Positions 1 to 6,780 of a DNA stretch of 9,816 nucleotides are shown one piece after another. The stretch spans positions 1 to 9,816 of the forward strand of contig JAGYOT010000036.1 in NCBI GenBank assembly GCA_018399455.1, given 5' to 3'. The translations under genes and the position numbers were made by a program. Below the pieces are notes generated by a model. It saw nothing but the letters and a program-made list of their open reading frames with translations. It did not search any database and was not told the DNA's origin. This DNA is from Desulfobacterales bacterium. Its GTDB lineage: Bacteria; Desulfobacterota; Desulfobacteria; Desulfobacterales; Desulfosalsimonadaceae. The stretch's first letter is position 1, and each line of letters starts with the position of its first letter.

Positions 1-1250
1 GTTTCGGGCAGAACGCGCCAGCTATCCGCAGGCTCCGTGCAGGCGAGTTCCATGCCCATGAACGCTTCGATATCCGGGATATAAAAGGAATCCTCCTCAT
101 CCGCAAAGCTGATCGAAGTGCCTGCTGCTCCCGCACGGCCGGTCCGGCCGATGCGGTGTACATAATCTTCAGGGTCATGGGGCAGATTAAAGTTGATCAC
201 GTGATCCATTGCCTCGATATGGATACCCCGGGCAACCACATCGGTTGCCACCAACACCCGAATTTTACCGGACTTGAAAGCGGCAAGCCGCTTGATGCGT
301 TTCTGCTGGGGCACATCCCCCGTGAGCAACTCACTTTTGATGCGGTAACGATTCAGCTTTTCGGCCAGGCGTTTGACGGTGTCCTTGCGGTTGCAGAATA
401 CCAGCACCCGACTTAACGCCTGCTGCACGATAATGTTGTAAAGAAGGGCAAACTTGTCCCGGCTGGTCACGATGTAGACGATTTGGTCAACAGACTCTAC
501 AGCCACCTGTTCGGGTTCGATGGCCACATGGACCGGGTTCCGGGTCCAGCTGGCAGCCAGGCGGGTAATGTCTTCACTGAGGGTGGCACTGAAAAGCAAG
601 GTCTGTCGGCTCCCTTTTTGAGGGGTGGCGTAAATAATTTGCCGTACATCCGGAATAAATCCCATGTCAAGCATTCGGTCGGCTTCGTCAATAACAAGAA
701 TTTCAACCTTTTTCAGACGAAGGGTACGGCGTCTGCAGAAATCGAGCAGGCGGCCCGGAGTGGCGACGATGATATCTGTCGCCCGGCTGTTTAGCTGTTT
801 CTGCTGCTGCCTTAGATCCATTCCGCCGAAAACTGGAATTATGTTTAAATCACAATGTGCGGCAAGCTGCTGTGCTTCATCCGTGACCTGCATCACCAAC
901 TCCCGGGTGGGAGCGAGAATTAACACCCGCGGAGTGCCGGGAGTTGGCTTTTCGCGGAGGGGCTTGTTTAACAAATAGGTGATAATTGAAATCAAAAATG
1001 CCGCAGTTTTTCCGGTCCCGGTCTGGGCCTGGGCAAAGGCATCCCGGCCGGCCAGCGTGCTGGGAAGGATTTCCGCCTGTATGGGGGTGCAATCGGTAAA
1101 CCCCAGTTCATTGATGGCCTGCATCAATTCATCAGGCAGCCCAAAATGAGTAAAGGCTATTTTGTCCGGTTCGTCAGTCCGCTTTTTCTGCTGGTTTTTT
1201 TTCTGGTCTTCCTTGTTCTTCGACTCTTCTGTTTGAAACCGGCTGTCCAT
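1..1250 (-). CDS. rhlB: RhlB-type DEAD-box ATP-dependent RNA helicase (3' end outside window)
   Basis: ATP-dependent RNA helicase of the DEAD-box family. It would unwind short RNA duplexes in the cytoplasm, and in enterobacteria RhlB works with RNase E in mRNA decay. About 416 residues are visible from the ATG at 1250, with the frame open to the left edge. A charged Lys/Gln-rich leader (about residues 1-30) precedes the Q motif (GFTDCTPIQ, 50-58), Walker A AQTGTGKT (75-82), PTREL (114-118), DEAD (188-191), SAT (221-223), VATDVVARGIH and HRIGRTGR (365-372). The TGDVPQQKR segment and the stretch after motif VI resemble E. coli RhlB (421 aa), so few residues should be missing. The start has only a weak ribosome site but no better in-frame start exists near it. 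RhlE or another DEAD paralog is the alternative; the helicase call is near certain, the RhlB subtype likely. Confidence 0.9.
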   Translation of the reverse strand, partial: MDSRFQTEESKNKEDQKKNQQKKRTDEPDKIAFTHFGLPDELMQAINELGFTDCTPIQAEILPSTLAGRDAFAQAQTGTGKTAAFLISIITYLLNKPLREKPTPGTPRVLILAPTRELVMQVTDEAQQLAAHCDLNIIPVFGGMDLRQQQKQLNSRATDIIVATPGRLLDFCRRRTLRLKKVEILVIDEADRMLDMGFIPDVRQIIYATPQKGSRQTLLFSATLSEDITRLAASWTRNPVHVAIEPEQVAVESVDQIVYIVTSRDKFALLYNIIVQQALSRVLVFCNRKDTVKRLAEKLNRYRIKSELLTGDVPQQKRIKRLAAFKSGKIRVLVATDVVARGIHIEAMDHVINFNLPHDPEDYVHRIGRTGRAGAAGTSISFADEEDSFYIPDIEAFMGMELACTEPADSWRVLPE

Positions 1251-1303
1251 TTAAGCTTTGCCTATGCTCTTCACTGGGTTTTTATAAGAATAAAAATTAA
1301 TTT

Positions 1304-1332
1304 ATTATAACATGGATGCATCAAACAATCTC
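1304..1332 (-). promoter_or_regulatory. possible promoter for the helicase gene
   Basis: A perfect TATAAT hexamer lies on the minus strand at 1309-1304, about 53 bases upstream of the helicase ATG, in an AT-rich stretch. The -35 position has no good match to TTGACA, so this is a tentative call. Confidence 0.3.
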
Positions 1333-1985
1333 CCCTTTATTTTTAACGGAATTCTGCCTGGTGGCCGAGCATGAAGGACGCATTATTGGATTTGCCTTGG
1401 GTACAACCATTGAAATCCTTCTTCAGATGATGCTGCGGATTTCGTGCTTCCTGAGAGAGAGCTATCCGGATATTGTCTACAATTTAAGGGATCTCTACAG
1501 CAGTCCATTCGGTTTCATCGCGCCGGATCGTTGCGAAGCGTGGATCGACATTCATGTGCCGCCGGATACGGCGATCGGTGAGTTTGTCACCAGCCTTTAA
1601 GAGGCGGGCCTTAAGCCGTGGGATGCGACAGAGCGCAAGCTTTACTTTCATATAGAAACCATTGATGCAGGATATGCCCTGCCTGAGAAAGGGCCGGTCG
1701 TCCATGCCCTTCAATGCGTCTATGCCGGCCGAAATCTTTTCTGGCAACCGGCTGCTTTTCGCAGCCTGACTTCCCTTGCCAAGCGGTTGTTCTCCTTGTG
1801 ATTTAAGGGCGAGCTTGCCGGTCAAAGCCAAGCAAGCGGCCTTGAGCCCTAGTGGGGCAAGGAAGATCGGATCTATGGGCTTTTGATATCCAGATGCTGC
1901 GCCTGGCTTATGGAATGGCGATGTTTGGTCCCTGGGGGGTTCCTCCTCCGTTGATCATTTGCCGGCATTATTTGAGCCTGGGCAG
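1316..1985 (+). pseudogene. decayed GNAT-like / M20-peptidase-like remnant
   Basis: Relic coding DNA with no intact gene. The plus-strand frame beginning at 1316 gives about 33 residues like a GNAT acetyltransferase strand (VAEHEGRIIGFALGTTIE). It then changes abruptly to unrelated sequence containing CEAWIDIHVPP, reaches TAA at 1598-1600, and continues in the same frame (EAGLKPWDATERKLYFHIET, then ALPEKGPVVHAL and PAAFRS) to TGA at 1799-1801. The later part resembles, from memory, the dimerisation domain and C-terminal half of M20/ArgE-DapE-type metallopeptidases, where PAAFRS would precede an SHSDAN-like metal-site motif that is scrambled here. From about 1800 to 1985 no frame stays open or is recognisable. 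Seen: in-frame stops and a chimeric join. Inferred: family names. The boundaries are approximate. Confidence 0.45.
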
Positions 1986-1995
1986 ATCTCATTAG

Positions 1996-2030
1996 AAAAA
2001 ACCGGTTGCTGAATTGATGCGGCAACCGGC
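1996..2030 (-). terminator. intrinsic terminator of the minus-strand small-protein gene
   Basis: Read on the minus strand, CCGGTTGC (2029-2022) and GCAACCGG (2009-2002) form a perfect 8-bp GC-rich stem, extendable by a wobble pair, with a 12-base loop. Six T residues follow directly (2001-1996). It lies about 70 bases past the stop codon at 2102, so it most likely ends that gene's transcript. On the plus strand no T-run follows. Confidence 0.8.
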
Positions 2031-2101
2031 ATGTTATATGGTTAATACCACATTTTAAATGCTGAAATAAAGAGGACAGCGTCTTAGGTTAATATTGTAT
2101 C

Positions 2102-2281
2102 CTATCCCCCGGCGTAAGGTTGAAGCACAGAGGCATCATCCACGCAGGCATTTTTTTCATCATCGCTCATATCTTCTGGTTTTTTCAACACATTTACAGG
2201 ACATGCATATTCATTTCCAGATTTGTCCTTTACCCAAACAAATTGCTGTCTCGATCCAATGGTCGTCGTTTCATCCGCCAT
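2102..2281 (-). CDS. small two-cysteine protein of unknown function (paralog of the gene at 2722)
   Basis: A 59-residue, mostly acidic protein that I do not recognise as a named family. It has no signal peptide or membrane segment, so it is probably cytoplasmic. The core (residues 15-52) contains VKD, GNEY, ACP (Cys27), LKK, SDDE and CVDD (Cys46), then a C-terminal PYAGG. The same core, with Cys residues 19 apart, occurs in the plus-strand gene at 2722: 19 of 38 positions are identical with no gap. The ATG at 2281 is chosen because AAGGAG lies 7 bases upstream; the frame can be read back to a TTG at 2362, but that start lacks this support. The gene has its own terminator and is divergent from its paralog across a 440-bp AT-rich spacer. 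Conservation between copies plus clean translation signals argue for a real gene; its role is unknown. Confidence 0.8.
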   Translation of the reverse strand: MADETTTIGSRQQFVWVKDKSGNEYACPVNVLKKPEDMSDDEKNACVDDASVLQPYAGG

Positions 2282-2288
2282 GGGTTTT

Positions 2289-2294
2289 CTCCTT
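2289..2294 (-). promoter_or_regulatory. Shine-Dalgarno deciding the start at 2281
   Basis: AAGGAG on the minus strand, 7 bases before the ATG at 2281. It excludes the longer reading from 2362, which begins with TTG. Confidence 0.8.
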
Positions 2295-2412
2295 TCGCGT
2301 GATTTATTGAGGATTAAAGTAGGCCTGATCGCCCGGTTACAGTGATAGCAATTTAAAATCAAAACCTATAAAATAAAAATAACTGTGAATTTTTCTGATA
2401 CAACTTTTGCTT

Positions 2413-2476
2413 ATGAAAAAATTAACTGCTTAAGGCTTCAAAAAAACGGTTTTATTGCCGCAGTGCCATTTTTCAT
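2413..2476. repeat. imperfect inverted repeat, 17-base arms
   Basis: ATGAAAAAATTAACTGC (2413-2429) and the reverse complement of 2460-2476 (ATGAAAAATGGCACTGC) match at 13 of 17 positions, with both ends of the arms paired and the middle unpaired. It could be an operator or a cruciform/RNA stem in the spacer between divergent genes. Being AT-rich, it could also be chance. Confidence 0.35.
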
Positions 2477-2510
2477 GTAACGCAATTTCTTGGCTCGTCC
2501 GTCAATTTAT

Positions 2511-2534
2511 AAAACCAACTAAAAGTTAGGTTTT
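2511..2534. repeat. short hairpin in the divergent spacer
   Basis: AAAACCAACT (2511-2520), an AAA loop, then AGTTAGGTTTT (2524-2534). The arms pair over 10 bp with one bulged A. It ends in four T on the plus strand and starts with four A, so it could act weakly as a terminator or attenuator in either direction. Confidence 0.35.
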
Positions 2535-2560
2535 CCGGCTTGGGTTTGTTTTAGCAGAAG

Positions 2561-2713
2561 TTTTTTGGATAATTTTTAATTTGTAATTTTAAAATACAAT
2601 ACTATTTTTTTTCATGGCAAAGGATACGCGATAGAACCTATATGGGCAAAATTTGAAAAATGACGGAATCTGCTTGAGAAGAACTTGCAGAAACAAAACG
2701 ATTATCCAAAAGG
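2561..2713 (+). promoter_or_regulatory. inverted repeat able to mask the ribosome site of the gene at 2722
   Basis: TTTTGGATAAT (2563-2573) is the exact reverse complement of ATTATCCAAAA (2701-2711). In RNA the helix extends by two U-G wobbles (2561-2562 with 2713-2712) into the AAGGAG Shine-Dalgarno at 2710-2715. A transcript starting before 2561 could therefore fold with its ribosome site partly hidden, enclosing about 127 bases. Pairing is seen in the sequence; a regulatory role is inferred. Confidence 0.35.
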
Positions 2714-2721
2714 AGTGAAAC

Positions 2722-2907
2722 ATGTCAGAATTCAAAAAAGATGTTTATGTGCGGGTAAAAGACGGCAAGGGCAATGAATTTGTTTGTCCCCTGGATGCGT
2801 TAAAAAATCTGAGTGAGGCTAGCGATGCCGAACTCGACAACTGCGTTGATGATGGGACGGTGGGCCGTTATGCAAGCAATATCAATATCCTGGAGAAGGA
2901 TGAATGA
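2722..2907 (+). CDS. small two-cysteine protein of unknown function (paralog of the gene at 2281)
   Basis: A 61-residue, acidic, soluble-looking protein of no named family that I recognise. Its core (residues 10-47) carries VKD, GNEF, VCP (Cys22), LK, SDAE and CVDD (Cys41), then RYA and an acidic tail ending EKDE. The core aligns without gaps to the minus-strand gene at 2281 (19 of 38 identical; both Cys, CP and CVDD kept). The ATG at 2722 has AAGGAG at 2710-2715, 6 bases upstream. Downstream it converges on the broken kinase gene, whose ancestral stop is at 2932, only 24 bases away. The paralogs differ at both termini, so each may have its own partner or timing. Two equally spaced Cys suggest a disulfide, a metal site or redox sensing, but nothing in the sequence proves any of these. 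Confidence 0.82.
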   Translation: MSEFKKDVYVRVKDGKGNEFVCPLDALKNLSEASDAELDNCVDDGTVGRYASNINILEKDE

Positions 2908-2910
2908 ATT

Positions 2911-2933
2911 AAATCATGATCGGTTTCATTTTT
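2911..2933 (+). terminator. weak possible terminator after the small-protein gene
   Basis: AAATC (2911-2915) and GGTTT (2922-2926) can pair in RNA with one wobble around a 6-base loop, followed by C and ATTTTT. The stem is short and AT-rich, so the call is weak; its position just after the stop at 2907 is what favours it. Confidence 0.25.
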
Positions 2934-4280
2934 ACTCATCCAACGCCTGACGCACCTTTAATGCCAGATCCTTCATGGAGAAAGGTTTCTGAATGAAATT
3001 CACGCCTTCATCCAGAAATCCCCGATGGGCGTCCCATCGGCGGTATAGCCGGACATGAACAGAACTTTGAGATCGGGATAAAGGCCGTTCAGTTGATCGG
3101 CCAGTCCCTTGCCGTTCATTTCCGGCATTATGACGTCAGTTATGAGGATGTGAATCTCGCCCGCATGGTTTTCAGCCAGAGTTAATTCCCGGCCCGGTGT
3201 GGTTGCATCTAGCACGTTGTAGCCCAGACGTTCAAGAATGGTTTTGGCTATTTTCAGAATGGGCGCTTCATCTTCGACGATCAGCACGGTTTCCCCGGTG
3301 GCCAATGGGGTTTCAGTTACCTCGTGCGCTTCAAATTGCCTAAATTCCGCGACATGGCGCGGCAGATAAATCCGGAAGGTTGTCCCTTTGCCCGGTTCGC
3401 TGTAGGCATCGATAAACCCTTCGTTTTGTTTACAATACCGTAAACTGTAGCAAGACCAAGTCCAGTGCCCTCCCCCACGCCTTTTGTGGTGAAAAATGGC
3501 TCAAAAACTTGCTCCAGCACCGCTTTGTCCATGCCGCAGCCATCATCGCTCACGGCCAGCATAACGAAATCGCCGGGCGTGAATCCAGGACGATCGGCCG
3601 AATAAGTCTTGTCCAGTCGGGCGTTTTCGGTTTCAATGGTGATTTTTCCAATGCCGTCAATCGCATCCCGGGCGTTGACGCACAGGTTGGCCAAAATCTG
3701 GTCTAATTGGGCCGAGTCCACTTTAATGGGGTCCAGGTCCTGGCCCGGAAGCCAGACAAGATCAATGTCTTCGCCAATGAGATGGCGAAGCATTTTAAGC
3801 ATTCCCGCCACGGTCTCGTTCAGTTGAAGCACCTCGCGATGGATAGTCTTTTTGCGGGCAAAGGCCAAAAGCTGCCGGGTGATGTCAGCGGAGCGTCGGG
3901 CCGCGTTGTAAATCTCTTTTAAATCCTCCTGCAGTGGGTCGTTTGGAGCGATTTTGTCCATGGCTAATTCCGTGTACCTCATGACAACGTAAAGCTTGTT
4001 GTTGTAATCATGAGCTACGCCGCCGGCCAACCGCCCAACCGACTCCATTTTTTGGGCCTGGTTTAGTTGTGCCTGAAGCTTTTCGCGCTCTTCCTCGGCC
4101 TGTTTGCGGATGGTGGTGTCCTGTACCACACAGATAAGCCCGCCGTCGTCCAGTGCGGTCAAAGAAACCTCCTGCGGGAAAGCGCTTCCATCTTTCTTTC
4201 TGCTTCAAATCCCGACTGACCGCTTCGGCATCATTTAATATGGATTCCAACTCATCATAGGAAGGTTGCTTTGGTTTCAT
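2932..4280 (-). pseudogene. hybrid sensor histidine kinase with receiver domain, frameshifted
   Basis: Two-component hybrid kinase: ATP-dependent His autophosphorylation, then transfer to an Asp in its own receiver. The frame from ATG 4280 gives an N-terminal leader (MKPKQPSYDELE) that breaks near 4191-4206. A second frame carries the end of a PAS domain (KDGSAFPQEVSL, CVVQDTTIRKQ), an H-box with GGVAHDYNN (His codon 4013-4011), N-box NLCVNARDAI, G1 SDDGCGMD and G2 GEGTGLGLATVYGIV. It shifts again near 3422-3431 into QNEGFIDAYSEPGKGT, a linker and a receiver (VLIVEDE, ITDVIMPEMNG, FMSGYT). A third shift near 3028-3036 separates the receiver's conserved Lys (IQKPF) and natural end (TAA 2934-2932). 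The second and third shifts each look like one lost base. At the first, most of the PAS domain is missing too. Probably non-functional; sequencing error could explain single-base losses but not the PAS deletion. Confidence 0.8.
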
Positions 4281-4380
4281 ACCTTTTTCATTCTTTTGCA
4301 GGTTAGGCCTTTTGGATTATTGTGCATACTTTCATTATTATAATAACATACCATTATGGAATATATTCAATAATAGACAA

Positions 4381-6339
4381 TCAAACACACTCTAGCCATA
4401 CAAACTGATGCGGCGCCAGCTTCAAGCCGTTTCCGTTGTTAAGGGAAGTTCCTGTGATCCTGTCCGTGAACCGGGTCGCCGCAGTGGCCCGATTGATTGG
4501 CGCCTGGGAGAGGATCTGGGGATACTCTGAGAAATTGTTGATGATCACCAGTTTCTGGTTTTGATATTGCCGAACATAGCCGAACAAGTGGGGGTGGCCT
4601 GTATCAATGACCTCCATATTCCCGTTTCTAAGCGCGGGCAGTTCTTTTCGAAGGGCAATCAACTGGACAAGCTCATTGAAAAACCGCCACTGGATGGCCT
4701 CGCCATCGGTCAGGCTCTCCCGGTCAGGGCTGTGCCAACGCTGGCGGGAGCGGTGAACCCAACGGCTGTCGCTGGCTTTGCCGGGGTCGGAAAGATAGGT
4801 GTAGTCGTTTAGCATGCCCCATTCATCCCCCAGGTAGATCAGCGGTATCCCCCCGACGCTTATCATAATGCTGCGCAGCAGGTTGATGCGAGCCACCGCT
4901 GCTTCTACCAGATCCGGATCTTTTTTCTCAAGTGCCAGCTCCAGGCCGGCAAGCGAGGCAAGAGTTCCGGAAATCCGCAGATCCCCGGTGTCGGGATTGT
5001 ACTGGAACGGCACGCCTCGGGCAAACGAGCCGGGAAACCGGCCGGTATAGAAATCATTTAAGAACTGACGGTGGCCTTTGGGATCAATGTCTACCTCCCA
5101 GGCGTCGATATCATCAAAGGTCCAGCCGATGTCATCGTGGCAGCGTAAATAATTGACCCAGGCACATTCCGGGTGAATCCGGATGCGCTTTTTCATGGCG
5201 TGGGTCAGAAGATTGACTCTGCGGGTGGCCAGTGCTTCCCACAATAGCGCCATTAATAGGGGATTATAGGATAGTTGACATTCCTTCGGGTGAATATAGC
5301 GCATAACCTCGTCCGGATGCACGATGGCCTCGGATTTAAAAAGGAGAGAAGGGGTCGCAATCCGGGCCAGGGCGTTAAATGCCTGAATCACCATGTGGGC
5401 CTCGGGAAGATTCTCACAGGAGGTGCCCAGCTTTTTCCAGATAAAGGCTACAGCATCAAGGCGCAGCACCCGGACGCCAACGTTGGCCAGAAAAAACATT
5501 TCTTCGGCCATGGCCCGGAATACGGCCGGATTGGCATAGTTTAAATCCCACTGGAAATCGTTGAAAGTGGTCCATACCCATTTTCCGGAAGCCTTGTCAA
5601 AGGTAAAGCTCCCACGGCGGACATCCGGAAAAATGTCGCGCAGGTGCTGCTGATATTGATCCGGCAGCCGACGGTCATCGAACATGAGGTAGTATTCCTC
5701 GAAATCTGTGTTCCCGGCCCTGGCGCGCTGGGCCCACACATGCTCATCCGAGGTATGGTTCATAACAAAATCAAGCACCAGCACGATGCCCTGATCGTTT
5801 AGAATCCTCGCCAGAGCCGTCAGTTCTTCCATGGTACCGATGTCCGGATGAATGGCCCGGTAATCGCTGACCGCATAGCCGCCGTCACTGTTTCCATGAG
5901 GAACGGCAAAAATCGGCATCAGGTGCAGATAGGTCAGGCCCAGCTCTTTAAAATACGCGATATGTTCATGAAGGCCGGCCAGTTTGTCACTGAATAAATC
6001 GACATACAGAACACCGCCGACCATTTGCTCGGACTGATACCACTGGGGATTCGCTTCATGGGCGGCATCAATGGCCTTCAGGTAATCGGGGCGTTCGACC
6101 CATGCCTGTGCCGTTGTTATCAGGATCTGCTCCAGGTGGTAAAAGAAATCATACTGCCAGCCATACAACTGAACCAGGAGTCTGAAGAGTTGCTCCCATT
6201 CCCGGCGCAGCCGGGTTTCGAATGCATCCCACAGCTGTGTATGGGTTTCATTCTCCGGACCGAGTTTTGACCGTATTCGCGGGATCAGCCGCTCCAGAGA
6301 TTTTTCTGCCTGTCTTGGAATCCAATCGATCGAGGTCAT
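4381..6339 (-). CDS. amylosucrase-type glycoside hydrolase family 13 enzyme
   Basis: Amylosucrases move glucose from sucrose onto an alpha-1,4-glucan and release fructose; close relatives simply hydrolyse sucrose. The protein has 652 residues, near the roughly 636 of the Neisseria polysaccharea enzyme, and matches it along its length. An alpha-helical N-terminal domain (1-105) is followed by the (beta/alpha)8 barrel: SDGGYAVS (151-158), DFVMNHTS (190-197), VLRLDAVAF with nucleophile Asp295, FKSEAIV with acid/base Glu337, and RCHDDIGW with His401/Asp402. The DRRLPDQY and SDSRW segments typical of the subfamily are also present. A C-terminal beta domain ends HQFVWLECV. There is no signal peptide, so it is cytoplasmic. 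The ATG at 6339 has only a weak ribosome site. No sucrose transporter, fructokinase or glycogen gene is in the window, and the gene appears to be transcribed alone. Amylosucrase versus sucrose hydrolase cannot be settled by eye. Confidence 0.9.
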   Translation of the reverse strand: MTSIDWIPRQAEKSLERLIPRIRSKLGPENETHTQLWDAFETRLRREWEQLFRLLVQLYGWQYDFFYHLEQILITTAQAWVERPDYLKAIDAAHEANPQWYQSEQMVGGVLYVDLFSDKLAGLHEHIAYFKELGLTYLHLMPIFAVPHGNSDGGYAVSDYRAIHPDIGTMEELTALARILNDQGIVLVLDFVMNHTSDEHVWAQRARAGNTDFEEYYLMFDDRRLPDQYQQHLRDIFPDVRRGSFTFDKASGKWVWTTFNDFQWDLNYANPAVFRAMAEEMFFLANVGVRVLRLDAVAFIWKKLGTSCENLPEAHMVIQAFNALARIATPSLLFKSEAIVHPDEVMRYIHPKECQLSYNPLLMALLWEALATRRVNLLTHAMKKRIRIHPECAWVNYLRCHDDIGWTFDDIDAWEVDIDPKGHRQFLNDFYTGRFPGSFARGVPFQYNPDTGDLRISGTLASLAGLELALEKKDPDLVEAAVARINLLRSIMISVGGIPLIYLGDEWGMLNDYTYLSDPGKASDSRWVHRSRQRWHSPDRESLTDGEAIQWRFFNELVQLIALRKELPALRNGNMEVIDTGHPHLFGYVRQYQNQKLVIINNFSEYPQILSQAPINRATAATRFTDRITGTSLNNGNGLKLAPHQFVWLECV

Positions 6340-6572
6340 TATTTTTTGTTTGGCATCCGCCTGTATCTGATTGTAAAAACTATATAACAGTTTAAAATTG
6401 TTAGGTATTATTTAGATTTTAGTGTTCGGAAGAAAATTGAATTTAACGCACTTAAAAGAAATGTCAAGAACTGAAGCATCTCTCAAACGGATTTTTTCTG
6501 CTGCGCGGCTGCCGCCGATCAAGCGCATGAGCTTTTTTATAAGACAAGGGAAAGCCCTGTTTTTCCGACCTC
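6340..6572. other. non-coding stretch upstream of the amylosucrase gene
   Basis: Between the dehydrogenase fragment and the amylosucrase start there is no credible gene. It holds the promoter listed at 6440-6467 and a GC-rich hairpin-forming stretch at about 6501-6533. Confidence 0.5.
6440..6467 (-). promoter_or_regulatory. likely promoter of the amylosucrase gene
   Basis: On the minus strand a perfect -35 TTGACA (6467-6462) is followed after 16 bases by TAAATT (6445-6440). Transcription from here would start near 6433 and leave a leader of about 95 bases before the ATG at 6339. No gene lies between. Confidence 0.5.
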
Positions 6573-6779
6573 TCAGGTTAAATCCGGGGTTGATTTCTCA
6601 AGATCCGCAACAGATCGTTTCAAAAGGGCAGCGGATTTTTCCAGGGCCTTTTGTTCAGCAGCAGGCAGTTTATTGCCAATAATACGTTCCACTCCGTTTT
6701 GAGAGACAATGGCCGGCACGCTGAGGCAGACATCGTCTAAATCATAATCAAACATAGGAAAGCCGGAAGGTACTGTCAA
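6573..6779 (-). pseudogene. C-terminal fragment of a malate/lactate dehydrogenase
   Basis: This 68-residue reading matches only the last quarter of the LDH/MDH family (normally about 310 residues): DDVCLSVPAIV, then NGVERIIGNKLPAAEQ and a final helix with LEKSAALLKRSVADL. The NAD-binding Rossmann fold and the catalytic Asp/His residues are absent, so it cannot be a working enzyme. It begins directly after the stop of the acyl-CoA synthetase gene (6783-6781). A TTG at 6779, 10 bases after an AAGGAA, could permit translation, but in frame there is a stop not far upstream and no ATG at the start. Most likely a deletion joined the end of an mdh-type gene to this operon. Malate versus lactate specificity cannot be judged because the substrate loop is missing. 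Confidence 0.75.
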
Positions 6780-6780
6780 T

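Larger units (their letters stand above)
2282..2721. other. AT-rich spacer between the divergent small-protein genes
   Basis: About 440 bases with no credible coding frame. It must hold the promoters of both flanking genes, but I find no convincing -35/-10 pair. A TACAAT at 2595-2600 is a possible -10 for the rightward gene, without a good -35. The spacer contains several inverted repeats, listed separately. Confidence 0.6.

Noticed and set aside
1484..1831. 115-residue minus-strand reading opposite the relic
   Set aside because: It has no recognisable motif, while the plus strand shows peptidase-like sequence over the same bases, so it is a shadow frame.
2282..2362. 27-residue N-terminal extension of the minus-strand small protein
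   Set aside because: It starts with TTG, has no matching sequence in the paralog, and would run through the AAGGAG that serves ATG 2281.
3000..3305. Receiver domain as a separate response regulator starting at TTG 3305
   Set aside because: The frame continues upstream through a linker into the kinase C-terminus. The TTG lacks a good ribosome site, and the product would end before the conserved receiver Lys.
4008..4280. Independent 90-residue protein from ATG 4280
   Set aside because: Only its first 30 or so residues look like the kinase leader. The rest is the kinase sequence read in the wrong frame.
4324..4350. TATAAT inside an ATTATTATAATAAT palindrome before the broken kinase
   Set aside because: No -35 element is present at a suitable spacing, and such runs are expected by chance in this AT-rich gap.
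6501..6538. Hairpin followed by six T on the plus strand
   Set aside because: The stem needs a three-base bulge, and no plus-strand gene lies upstream for it to terminate. It lacks a T-run on the minus strand.
6543..6565. Possible minus-strand terminator (ACAGGG/CCCTTGT) after the dehydrogenase fragment
   Set aside because: The stem is short with a bulge and is followed on the minus strand by CTTATAAAAAAG rather than a T-run.
6422..6682. 86-residue plus-strand reading upstream of the amylosucrase
   Set aside because: It runs opposite to the promoter and the dehydrogenase fragment, has no motif and has no clear ribosome site.
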